Shown piece by piece: positions 45,849 to 53,168 of a stretch of DNA of 64,000 nt (position 1 is the first letter of the stretch; the number at the start of each line of letters is the position of its first letter). The notes under the pieces were generated by a model. That model was not told where the DNA came from. It saw nothing but the letters and a program-made list of their open reading frames with translations, and did no database searches. The stretch is from Bernardetia sp. Lineage in GTDB: Bacteria; Bacteroidota; Bacteroidia; Cytophagales; Bernardetiaceae. The position numbers and the translations under genes were made by a program. Location of the stretch: positions 13,634 through 77,633 of the forward strand of contig NZ_JAHDIG010000003.1 in assembly GCF_020630935.1 (NCBI RefSeq), given 5' to 3'.

Positions 45849-46232
45849 ATGAAAAAAATAATTATAGAGAATGAACAACTAGAAAGTATAATTCTGGACG
45901 AGAGTAGCATTACATCTATAGAATGGATAAATGAGGGAGTAGATATTAGAATGAAAATTTATTGGTGTGGTCAAGAATCGTATTCCGATAAAATAGATAT
46001 GCGTAATATTTTTACAAATTTATTTTTCCGTGGAGTAAATAACGTAGAAATTAACTTCGCATATACCAATGATTTTAGTATTGGAAATATAGAAATCACG
46101 AAGTTTTCATTCGAAAAAGTAGATAGTAGATACTTTGTACATTTTACTTTTGATTTTCAACCACAAGGTTATATCAAGTTCCAATGTGATGGTATGATAT
46201 TTTCAATAGTTGAATCCCCCCGTTGCCCATAG
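45849..46232 (+). CDS. putative immunity protein
   Basis: 127 aa, cytosolic, starting 3 bp after the toxin tail. Composition (acidic, aromatic, alternating strands such as V-D-I-R-M-K-I-Y-W and Y-F-V-H-F-T-F-D-F) resembles small beta-sandwich immunity proteins. The final residues (E-S-P-R-C-P) follow a C-run in the DNA, so the original end could have shifted. Function is inferred from position; the family is not recognised. Confidence 0.6.
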   Translation: MKKIIIENEQLESIILDESSITSIEWINEGVDIRMKIYWCGQESYSDKIDMRNIFTNLFFRGVNNVEINFAYTNDFSIGNIEITKFSFEKVDSRYFVHFTFDFQPQGYIKFQCDGMIFSIVESPRCP

Positions 46233-46621
46233 TCTTCCATCAGCAGAAAAATAAAAAAAATAAGTGTTGGGCGTTATCTTGAGCGAAGTGGAGACTACGA
46301 CCTATCAGTTTTGCAAATCTTAGATTTGCGAGTGTAAAGCAAATACAAAAAACACAGCTGGAAGCCGAATATATAGTCGTCACTCGTTTGGAAACGAGCG
46401 ACAGCCGTTTTTTTTATTCATTTTTCGGTAGCCGAGCAGGAACTGGGTATGCAAAATGTAATCAGTTTGTTGTTTTATATATCTGATGTTTTGACATTTT
46501 ATCTCTTTTCATTAACTTACATTTGTAAAAAATAAATATATACAATATACTAAAATGGTGCGTGCCATTTTTTAATCATTATTTTAGTGTAAAAAAATAT
46601 TTCAAATAAAATACAAAAGAA
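46233..46621. other. intergenic region with repeat B
   Basis: 389 bp holding direct repeat B (46335-46446), a GCAAATCTTAGATTTGC hairpin (46314-46330) and an AT-rich leader for the serine hydrolase gene. No intact gene. Confidence 0.55.
46335..46446. repeat. direct repeat B (112 bp)
   Basis: Second copy of the 45538-45651 repeat, one T shorter in its T-run. Its right end is a minus-strand orphan tail (P-V-P-A-R-L-P-K-N-E, stop) preceded by a stop codon in frame. Confidence 0.9.
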
Positions 46622-48013
46622 ATGAAAACTTTATTATTTTTAATCCCTCTACTAATTGGATGTTCATTGCCTAAAAACAAGTCTCCTTATCAAAAACTAA
46701 GCGAGTATGAAGGTCATTATGAATACGTTGGAGGAAGTACACTAGATCTTATTGCTTCAGAGTTTGACACAACCCTTTATGCCATATTAGATAATGCTAA
46801 ATATCCATTAAAGTATATTGAAAAAGATAGTTTTGTCGATATTAGCAACCAAACAGTTGTTTTTGAAAGAAATAAAGAGGCTAATGTTATCAGTTATAAG
46901 ACAAATGGTGAAACCTTCAAACTTATTGATAAAGAATTTGAAAAAGTAGAAATGTTTCCAAGAAGAAGTCTCTTCCAAAACCCAAATGAATATTCTTATC
47001 AACCACCTCAACAGAAAAATGATGGATTATTAACTGGTGTTTTAAAAGATGAGTTTACAAATCCAGAACCTATTATTAATATGGTCAAAAAAACCATTAA
47101 GGGAGATTTTGAGGATGTACATAGTATCTTAATTTATAAAAACAACAAACTAGTACTTGAGGAATATTTTTATGGCTATGACGAAAATACTCCACATCAA
47201 CTAAGGTCAGCCAGCAAACCTATAATAGGTGGAATACTTGGAATTACCATTGACAAAGGATTTATTAAAAGTGAAAAAGAAAAACTCTTACCATTCTTCA
47301 AAGAAAAATATCAAAACATTCAAAATATGGATGAGAGGAAAAAGGAAATTACAATAGAGAATTTCTTAACCTATCGCCATGGAATGGACTGCCAAAACAA
47401 TAATCCAGAAAGTAAAGGGCACGAACTAAAAATGATGGAGAGTGAAGATTGGGTAAAATATACTCTTGATTTGCCTATAGTACAAAATCCAGGAAAATCT
47501 TCATCTTATTGTACAGGCTGTGCGCTTACTTTGGGAAGTTTGGTAGAAGTAACTACCAATGAAAAAATAGAAGATTTTGCCAAAAAATATTTCTATGAAC
47601 CAATGGAAATTACTAATTATAAATGGACTTTTGAACCGAACCCTACTAGCTCTAAAACATTTAGTCAAATGTACATTACACCTAGAGATTTAATAAAAAT
47701 AGCAAAAATGTATAAGGATAATGGTAAATGGAATGGAAAACAAATCCTATCAAAAGAATGGATAGATAAAAGTTTTGAGATGGAAAAAGGTGATTATGGA
47801 TATTTATGGGAACATAAATATTTTATTGTTGATGGTAAGCAGTACAACTCTTATTTGGCTTCGGGAAATGGTGGACAAAAAATAAATATTTGGCCAGAAC
47901 TTGATATGATAACAGTATTCACAGGTGGAAACTATAACTCCTACAAGTTATATGGAAAAAGTACACCACCCAACGAAATGATACCTAACCACATATTAAA
48001 AGCTGTACAATAA
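46622..48013 (+). CDS. serine hydrolase lipoprotein, beta-lactamase family
   Basis: 463 aa. Lipobox L-I-G-C with C14; an N-terminal extra domain (about 20-130); then a class C beta-lactamase/DD-peptidase-like domain with the catalytic S196-A-S-K199, Y in S-S-Y-C-T-G (the Y-x-N equivalent, with C where N/S is usual) and a late S-G-N-G-G-Q-K box. Probably an outer-membrane-bound esterase, peptidase or amidase; antibiotic resistance is not implied. It is monocistronic in the mosaic region. Confidence 0.8.
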   Translation: MKTLLFLIPLLIGCSLPKNKSPYQKLSEYEGHYEYVGGSTLDLIASEFDTTLYAILDNAKYPLKYIEKDSFVDISNQTVVFERNKEANVISYKTNGETFKLIDKEFEKVEMFPRRSLFQNPNEYSYQPPQQKNDGLLTGVLKDEFTNPEPIINMVKKTIKGDFEDVHSILIYKNNKLVLEEYFYGYDENTPHQLRSASKPIIGGILGITIDKGFIKSEKEKLLPFFKEKYQNIQNMDERKKEITIENFLTYRHGMDCQNNNPESKGHELKMMESEDWVKYTLDLPIVQNPGKSSSYCTGCALTLGSLVEVTTNEKIEDFAKKYFYEPMEITNYKWTFEPNPTSSKTFSQMYITPRDLIKIAKMYKDNGKWNGKQILSKEWIDKSFEMEKGDYGYLWEHKYFIVDGKQYNSYLASGNGGQKINIWPELDMITVFTGGNYNSYKLYGKSTPPNEMIPNHILKAVQ

Positions 48014-48150
48014 AGCCGATATTTTAATAATGAAGGTTATTGTAGTTTATTTGGTAGTATTTATTTTTTCATAGTTACAGATTTACTATGCATTCGGCTT
48101 CCAGCTGTGTATGTTTAAAGTCAGTCAGAATAGCGTATTGTTTTACAAAT

Positions 48151-48365
48151 CTAAAGATTTTCTACAAATTTTGCTTTTAGTTCTGGAGTAGGAATTCTAC
48201 ACTCATTTTTTTGTCCAAACCATTTGTATCTGTTTCTAGCAATGAGATTATACACTGCATTTCTTATGAAAGTAGGAATAATTTTGAAGACATTGAAAAA
48301 TTTCCATCCTCCAGAAAGTCCTGCTGCTATGCGTAGAGCTGCTGTCGATTTGGTTCTTATTTTTT
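48151..48365 (-). pseudogene. truncated duplicate of the DUF393 gene (3' end only)
   Basis: 215 bp repeat 49701-49914 with about a dozen substitutions and no gap. In the minus frame it encodes the last 71 codons, ending L-K-A-K-F-V-E-N-L, stop. It lacks the catalytic D-G-V-C-N-L-C part and any start. It breaks off at 48365, exactly where an R1 repeat begins. The downstream CATTCGGCTTCCAGC repeat is duplicated with it. Confidence 0.9.
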
Positions 48366-48366
48366 A

Positions 48367-48494
48367 CACCTTTGTTGGTCTTTAATTTCGGCTTTGCCGT
48401 TATAGTGACCAACAAAATAGGCACAGATAAAATGAAGTAAATTTTAGTAGTTTTTTGTTGGTGTCACTTCGTTAAAACACCAACAAGGGTGAGA
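48367..48494. repeat. long intergenic repeat R1f (second of a pair)
   Basis: Direct copy of 44853-44984. It joins the DUF393 fragment on one side and the 3' end of the 48500-48898 gene on the other. Confidence 0.8.
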
Positions 48495-48499
48495 TGTTT

Positions 48500-48898
48500 T
48501 TATTCATTTTTCGGTAGCCAAGAAGGAACTAGTAAAGGGTTTGTACTCCAACCTTCATAGGGAGCAACGAAGTTGCTGTCAAAGACTTCATAATTGCAAA
48601 TTATTGTACCTACATTAGGTTCATTTTTTTTAAACTCAATAATAAATCGATTTTTACTATTCATCACTCTGTTAGCGCAATTATTTTCTACGATATTAGA
48701 GATAGTGTATCTTTTACCTTTATACATAAAAGTTGATTTGATTAACCAAATTTTTCCTGTGTGGGTTACAGTAGTGTAATCAGAAACTGAATATCTTTTA
48801 TTAGCGTTTTTATAGTCTAAATGTATATATATACTATATAAAGTAGAGGCTAATACAACTAATATGATGAAACGATGTTTTTTGAGAAACGAGTTCAT
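48500..48898 (-). CDS. small membrane-anchored hypothetical protein
   Basis: 132 aa. One N-terminal TM segment (F-I-I-L-V-V-L-A-S-T-L-Y-S-I-Y) after a basic start; a beta-rich soluble part with C74 and C100. The C-terminus L-V-P-S-W-L-P-K-N-E matches the recurring P-A-R-L-P-K tail module of this locus. Family not recognised. Confidence 0.55.
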   Translation of the reverse strand: MNSFLKKHRFIILVVLASTLYSIYIHLDYKNANKRYSVSDYTTVTHTGKIWLIKSTFMYKGKRYTISNIVENNCANRVMNSKNRFIIEFKKNEPNVGTIICNYEVFDSNFVAPYEGWSTNPLLVPSWLPKNE

Positions 48899-48976
48899 TA
48901 TTCTATTTTAATTTGTTTTAGTTCAGAAACTTGTTTCATTTTTGTTGGTTAATTGTTGTTGAATCAACAGGTAATC

Positions 48977-49041
48977 TCCTCGTTTGGAAGCTAGTTAGAG
49001 CTACTTTTTTTATTTATTTTTGGCAGCCGAGCAGGAACTGG
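48977..49041. repeat. PARLPK tail module, copy D
   Basis: CTCGTTTGGAAGCTAG..., T-run, then GGCAGCCGAGCAGGAACTGG. Homologous to the right part of repeats A and B and to 48496-48532. Here it forms the real 3' end of a lipoprotein gene. Confidence 0.75.
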
Positions 49042-49611
49042 TAAACTGTCAGATTGAATATAAGAAGTATCCATCTCGTCAGTTTGAATGACCAACCTTT
49101 TGATAGGATTTTTAGGTAATACAACTTTACACCTATCACATTGTACAAACAAAGATTCTAATTTAACAAGTTTGCTTGCGTCTATGTAAGAATAATTATT
49201 TTCGGTTAAATTACAAGTAAGACTTAGTTTTCTAACACTTAAACTATCATCTATTACAACTCCAAAATTATTGCTAAAAAAATACAATGCTTTTGCTCTA
49301 TTTAAATTACTAATTTGCATCATAGTATCTATATAGCTAGAATAAGATATTTCTAAATTTATTAAGCTATCTGATAAAATGGAATTTATATCACTTTTAA
49401 TCTCAGAATCTAGTACAACTAAATGGTTCAAAGATTCAAGAAAAGAACTATCTTTTTTTGTAATAATGCTATTTTCTACAAATAAGGAATTTTCTACACG
49501 TTGTATTTTACCTTGACTATATTTTGTTTCATTTGGATAAGACGTACTGCCATGTCCACATCCATTACAAACATAGAAGACAATAAAAAGAAAAATTTTA
49601 AAATATCTCAT
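48991..49611 (-). CDS. small lipoprotein with leucine-rich-like pattern
   Basis: 206 aa from the ATG at 49611 (M-R-Y-F-K-I-F-L-F-I-V-F-Y-V-C-N-G-C, with lipobox N-G-C). The frame extends to 49656, but those 15 codons lie in a repeat. Regular leucine/isoleucine spacing (S-L-I-N-L-E-I-S-Y, R-K-L-S-L-T-C-N, K-L-E-S-L-F-V-Q-C) suggests degenerate leucine-rich repeats. The tail L-P-V-P-A-R-L-P-K-I-N-K-K is shared with neighbours. Likely exported; role unknown. Confidence 0.6.
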   Translation of the reverse strand: MRYFKIFLFIVFYVCNGCGHGSTSYPNETKYSQGKIQRVENSLFVENSIITKKDSSFLESLNHLVVLDSEIKSDINSILSDSLINLEISYSSYIDTMMQISNLNRAKALYFFSNNFGVVIDDSLSVRKLSLTCNLTENNYSYIDASKLVKLESLFVQCDRCKVVLPKNPIKRLVIQTDEMDTSYIQSDSLPVPARLPKINKKSSSN

Positions 49612-49631
49612 TTTTTTGGTTTTGTACCCCC

Positions 49632-49690
49632 ATCTTCTCTCGCTCGGTTGTGCCAAGTGAGGAATACGTATTCGGCTTCTAGCCGTGTAT
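49632..49690. repeat. CTCGCTCGG...GTATTCGGCTTCTAGCC repeat
   Basis: Counterpart of 45443-45500. It separates the DUF393 gene from the lipoprotein gene. Confidence 0.7.
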
Positions 49691-49700
49691 TGTATTATTT

Positions 49701-50156
49701 TTAAAGTTTTTCTACAAACTTAGCTTTCAGTTCTGGCGTAGGGATTCTACACTCATTTTTTTGTCCAAACCATTTGTATCTGTTTCTAGCAATGAGATTA
49801 TAAACTGCATTTCTTATGACAGTAGGAATAATTTTGAAGACACTAAAAAACTTCCATCCACCAGAAAGTCCTGCTGCTATGCGTAGAGCTGCTGTCGATT
49901 TGGTTCTTATTTTTCCGTTTTCATAGACAATCATAGAATCAAAATCTGCTGTATCTCTTCCAAAGTGAGCCAAAAGAGCTTGTCCAAATTCGGATTGTAA
50001 CGAAGCAAAATGAAAGTTATTGTTTTTATCTTTATCAATCACAAAGTTGATAGCTCCGTTACAAAGATTACAGACGCCATCGAATAAAATGATAGTTTTG
50101 TTTTGAGCTACTTCTTGAAAATTCAATTTTTCTTGTTTTTGAACAAGTGTTTCCAT
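49701..50156 (-). CDS. DCC-family thiol-disulfide oxidoreductase-like protein (DUF393)
   Basis: 151 aa. The family signature D-G-V-C29-N-L-C32 follows the first strand (I-I-L-F-D), and D-x-x-x-x-F-H-F-A-S-L-Q-S and Y-x-x-F-G-Q are in place. A thioredoxin-like redox role is the usual annotation, but the real substrate is unknown. Intact parent of the fragment at 48151-48365. Confidence 0.88.
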   Translation of the reverse strand: METLVQKQEKLNFQEVAQNKTIILFDGVCNLCNGAINFVIDKDKNNNFHFASLQSEFGQALLAHFGRDTADFDSMIVYENGKIRTKSTAALRIAAGLSGGWKFFSVFKIIPTVIRNAVYNLIARNRYKWFGQKNECRIPTPELKAKFVEKL

Positions 50157-50219
50157 TTATGATTTTATATTTTAGTATCGAAATGTAGTTTTAAAACGAG
50201 CGAATTAGTTAAAAAGTTT

Positions 50220-50423
50220 ATGGAAGAAAATCTAAAAGAAGAGTTTGAAAAATTTTTACAAACAAAAAAAATTAGTGTAAACCTCTTTAAAAATGCTGAA
50301 AAAGAACGTTTTGAAGAATGGCAAAGGTTATTTTCACATGTTCATCCAAAAAGCTTTGTCATACAAAAGTTACACCTCATCAACGAGATTAGAAGGAAAT
50401 ATCATATTGATAAAGAAATATAA
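50220..50423 (+). CDS. small conserved hypothetical protein
   Basis: 67 aa, highly charged and helical (E-E-F-E-K-F-L-Q-T-K-K, W-Q-R-L-F-S-H-V-H-P-K-S-F, I-N-E-I-R-R-K-Y). A compact helical bundle is likely. It starts 64 bp from the divergent DUF393 gene. Function unknown. Confidence 0.6.
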   Translation: MEENLKEEFEKFLQTKKISVNLFKNAEKERFEEWQRLFSHVHPKSFVIQKLHLINEIRRKYHIDKEI

Positions 50424-50447
50424 TTTCTTTAGACTACTGGAAATGAC

Positions 50448-50512
50448 ATAAAAGTTGTTGGTGTCGCTACGCTAAAACACCAACGAACGGTATTTTTTCT
50501 CTGCTCACACAG
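50448..50512. repeat. intergenic repeat R1 copy, variant
   Basis: AAAGTTGTTGGTGTCGCTAC then AACACCAACGAACGG; shares the left core with the MITE-like element at 34287-34400. A frame on the minus strand across it is not a gene. Confidence 0.7.
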
Positions 50513-50593
50513 AGCAGCATGTTGTGTAAGTCCAGTTACCTTAATCTTCAGTACTGCCCTTTGGGGCTGACCTTGAGTGAGTTCAAAAAATAC

Positions 50594-50630
50594 AAAACCT
50601 ATTTCAAGGAAATATTTGAAATAGGTTTTT
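50594..50630 (-). terminator. terminator of the CMD gene
   Basis: Perfect 14-bp stem AAAACCTATTTCAA / TTGAAATAGGTTTT, a few bases after the CMD stop, with a T/A-rich run on the minus strand. Confidence 0.75.
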
Positions 50631-50636
50631 ATCAGT

Positions 50637-50975
50637 TTAAGCATTTAACTCTTCCAAATATTCCATAGCTCGTCTAAGATGTGGAATTACGATAGTTCCT
50701 CCTACAAGGTTAGCAATTGCCATCGCCTCAATGATTTGTTCATCAGAAATTCCTGCTTCTTTTGCTTTTCCCAAATGATATTTGATACAATCGTCGCAAC
50801 GCAAGACCATTGAACAAGTTAGTCCAATGAGTTCCTTTGTTTTTATGTCTAGTGTTCCTTCTGCATAGGCATTTGTATCTAAATTGAAAATACGTTTCAG
50901 AACTTTGTTATCAGCAGCCATAATTTTCTCATTCATTTTGCTGCGATACGCATTAAACTCTTCTACTTGATTCAT
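50637..50975 (-). CDS. carboxymuconolactone decarboxylase/AhpD-like protein
   Basis: 112 aa all-helical CMD fold. The redox motif C60-D-D-C63-x-x-x-H67 is intact, which points to an AhpD-like peroxidase or disulfide role rather than lactone decarboxylation. Same strand as ricT, 31 bp downstream of it, so possibly in one operon. Confidence 0.88.
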   Translation of the reverse strand: MNQVEEFNAYRSKMNEKIMAADNKVLKRIFNLDTNAYAEGTLDIKTKELIGLTCSMVLRCDDCIKYHLGKAKEAGISDEQIIEAMAIANLVGGTIVIPHLRRAMEYLEELNA

Positions 50976-51006
50976 CTTTTTTATAGTGGTTGATTAAAAA
51001 AATAGT

Positions 51007-52359
51007 TTATTTTTCATTGTTTTTTGTCTTTTTGTTTTGAGGCTTAGATTGTCTCAAACGATTGTTTCTTCTTCTTCTATTTTTATTGGTTTGATGTTGC
51101 TGATTTTCTGTATTAGGTAGTTGGTTAGAAGTATTTTCTCTAACTTCTTCTGCCTTTGTGATATTTCTACGTGGTCTGCGTGTGCGTCTTTGGCGTTTTG
51201 TTTCAATTTCAACCCTATCTTCTTTTTCAGCTTTTCGTCTAACATTTCTCTCAAACTCTTCAGCATCAATAATATGGTTGTCTTGCTGTGTTGTATCTGA
51301 TATTTCGCCATCAGAAACCCATTCAGACGGTTTAAGTGAAGAAGGAAACTCATTCTTTTTATTCAAACTCAACACTTTTTCTACCTCTTCAATCGTAAGG
51401 GAATACCATACATTTTCAGAATTATAACTAAACCACATTAGTTTTTTGAAAATATCTGTCTTTTGTAGCTGTGCTTCTCCCTCTTGGGTTCGCAAATATT
51501 TTACCTCTGGAATATCTTTTAAAGCATCCAGATATGTGTCTAATTCATAATTGAGGCAACATTTTAGTTTTCCACACTGACCAGAAAGTTTGGCTGTATT
51601 CAAAGAAAGGTTTTGATAACGTGCCGCCGACGTACTGACAGGTTTAAAATCGGTTAGCCAAGTAGAGCAACAAAGCTCACGCCCACAAACGCCTATCCCT
51701 CCCACTCTGCTTGCTTCCTGACGCAAACTAATCTGTCTCATTTCTATACGGATTCTAAACTCTCCTGCCAAAAGTCGAATGAGTTCACGAAAATCTACTC
51801 TTGCATCTGCCGAATAATAGAAAGTTGCCTTCGAACAATCAGCTTGATATTCGACATCAGAGAGCTTCATCGCCAAGTTTAATTGATTGATAATTTCTCT
51901 TGTGCGATACATGGTTGGCAACTCTCGGTTTCTTGCCTCAATAAGTTTATCTACATCAGCTTGACTTGCCTTTCGGAGAATATTACAAATACTTTCATCG
52001 TTTGTCTTGATGCGTTTTTTTCTCATCTGTAATCGGACGAGTTCGCCTTGCAAAGATACATGCCCCACATGAAAACCTCTCTCCACCTCCAAAACTACAG
52101 CATCTCCAGTAATGAGATGAAGACCATTTATATTTCTACAAAATGCTTTTCTTCCTCCTTTAAACTTTACTTCTATGATTTCAAAAGGCTTTGTGTCAGG
52201 AAGTTCCATTTGAGAAAGCCAGTCAAAAGAATTTAAACGATTACAACCAGATGTTCCACAGTTTCCATTGCTCTGACATCCTTTGGGTTCTTCGTTATTA
52301 GTATCTTTTTCATCTATATTTTTATTTTGTGCCGTAGTGGCACATGAATTACAACTCAT
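51007..52359 (-). CDS. ricT: RicT/YaaT (PSP1 C-terminal domain) protein
   Basis: 450 aa. Cys-rich N-terminus (C-N-S-C, C-x5-C-x4-C), the PSP1 core (about 50-300) with G-V-C-G-R-E-L-C-C-S-T-W and S-G-Q-C-G-K-L-K-C-C-L-N-Y, the cysteines of the Fe-S RicA-F-T complex. A long basic tail (about 390-450, R-R-T-R-R-P-R-R and K-N-R-R-R-R-N-N) is typical of Bacteroidota versions and may bind RNA. In Bacillus it controls RNase Y; the partners are not here. Confidence 0.88.
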   Translation of the reverse strand: MSCNSCATTAQNKNIDEKDTNNEEPKGCQSNGNCGTSGCNRLNSFDWLSQMELPDTKPFEIIEVKFKGGRKAFCRNINGLHLITGDAVVLEVERGFHVGHVSLQGELVRLQMRKKRIKTNDESICNILRKASQADVDKLIEARNRELPTMYRTREIINQLNLAMKLSDVEYQADCSKATFYYSADARVDFRELIRLLAGEFRIRIEMRQISLRQEASRVGGIGVCGRELCCSTWLTDFKPVSTSAARYQNLSLNTAKLSGQCGKLKCCLNYELDTYLDALKDIPEVKYLRTQEGEAQLQKTDIFKKLMWFSYNSENVWYSLTIEEVEKVLSLNKKNEFPSSLKPSEWVSDGEISDTTQQDNHIIDAEEFERNVRRKAEKEDRVEIETKRQRRTRRPRRNITKAEEVRENTSNQLPNTENQQHQTNKNRRRRNNRLRQSKPQNKKTKNNEK

Positions 52360-52495
52360 TTTACTATATATTTTAACGCTAAAAACATATATTTTTAGCG
52401 TACGTAGTCTATTTTTATGAAAGTGATTTGACTAAGTTCAAATCTATTATAACCATCAAAATTACAAATTTTTTGTTAATAGTATTCTGAAATTG

Positions 52496-52656
52496 TACAC
52501 TAATTAGGGTAAACGCACGAAACTTTTTATACTAGCTCACTTAGCTTTAAATAAACTTTACTTGTCAGAGTAATATAAATAATCAAAGTAAAAAAGAGCT
52601 TCTATTTGATTTAAATGGCTATACTTTTTTTTCGTGCGTTTACCCTATACACTAAT
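52496..52656. mobile_element. 143-bp MITE with perfect 18-bp inverted ends and 9-bp target duplication
   Basis: TIRs TAGGGTAAACGCACGAAA at 52505-52522 and its exact complement at 52630-52647. Both sides carry TACACTAAT (52496-52504 and 52648-52656), a clean target-site duplication. No coding frame inside, so it needs a transposase supplied elsewhere. The right duplication contains the stop of the lipoprotein gene. Confidence 0.9.
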
Positions 52657-53113
52657 CAAACCCAGTTTCTGAATAATACCACCTTTCTCCTACTTGTGTA
52701 AACTCATACGCTGCTCCACTAATAATCTGATTTTTAAAATTACGAGGCTCTTTCTTGTAATCATAGATTATCCTTTTCTCTGTGTCAAACATATTATCAG
52801 ATTTGTTTATGAAAATAACCAAGCTGTCACTATCCTCTATAAAGCCATGACAATATGAGCAATATGACTTATCTCCATTTTTTATGATTGAATCAATTCT
52901 TAACCTACGAAGATAAAATGTTGAGACCTCATCAATTTCATCTTCATCATAATAACCTTGAGGATACTTTTCTAGTTTTCCTATCAAATCACTCAACTCA
53001 TCTTCATAGTTCATCACATCAGTTTTTCCAAAAGGATTGCAAGAGGCTAATATCAGTATAAACAATAAAATTGTTGCAAATAAAAAATACACAGTATATA
53101 TTCTCATACTCAA
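52652..53113 (-). CDS. small lipoprotein of unknown function
   Basis: 153 aa. Signal II sequence with lipobox L-A-S-C25. Mature part is acidic with C86-x-x-C89 in S-Y-C-S-Y-C-H, a possible metal or redox site, and a tyrosine-rich end (R-W-Y-Y-S-E-T-G-F-D). Its TAG stop lies within the MITE target duplication. No family recognised. Confidence 0.6.
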   Translation of the reverse strand: MSMRIYTVYFLFATILLFILILASCNPFGKTDVMNYEDELSDLIGKLEKYPQGYYDEDEIDEVSTFYLRRLRIDSIIKNGDKSYCSYCHGFIEDSDSLVIFINKSDNMFDTEKRIIYDYKKEPRNFKNQIISGAAYEFTQVGERWYYSETGFD

Positions 53114-53168
53114 AATATAATTTCTTTAAACGATAAAGGAGGATAATGCATGCATTATCTCTACCATT

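Noticed and set aside
45538-46446. Composite transposon bounded by repeats A and B
   Set aside because: The repeats have no terminal inverted ends, no transposase frame and no target duplication.
46622-48013. Beta-lactamase resistance gene
   Set aside because: Only the generic SxxK serine-hydrolase fold is shared, the Y-x-N position is altered and it has an extra N-terminal domain, so no resistance claim is made.
50429-50644. 71-codon minus-strand frame
   Set aside because: It spans the R1/R2 repeats and the CMD terminator; no conserved pattern.
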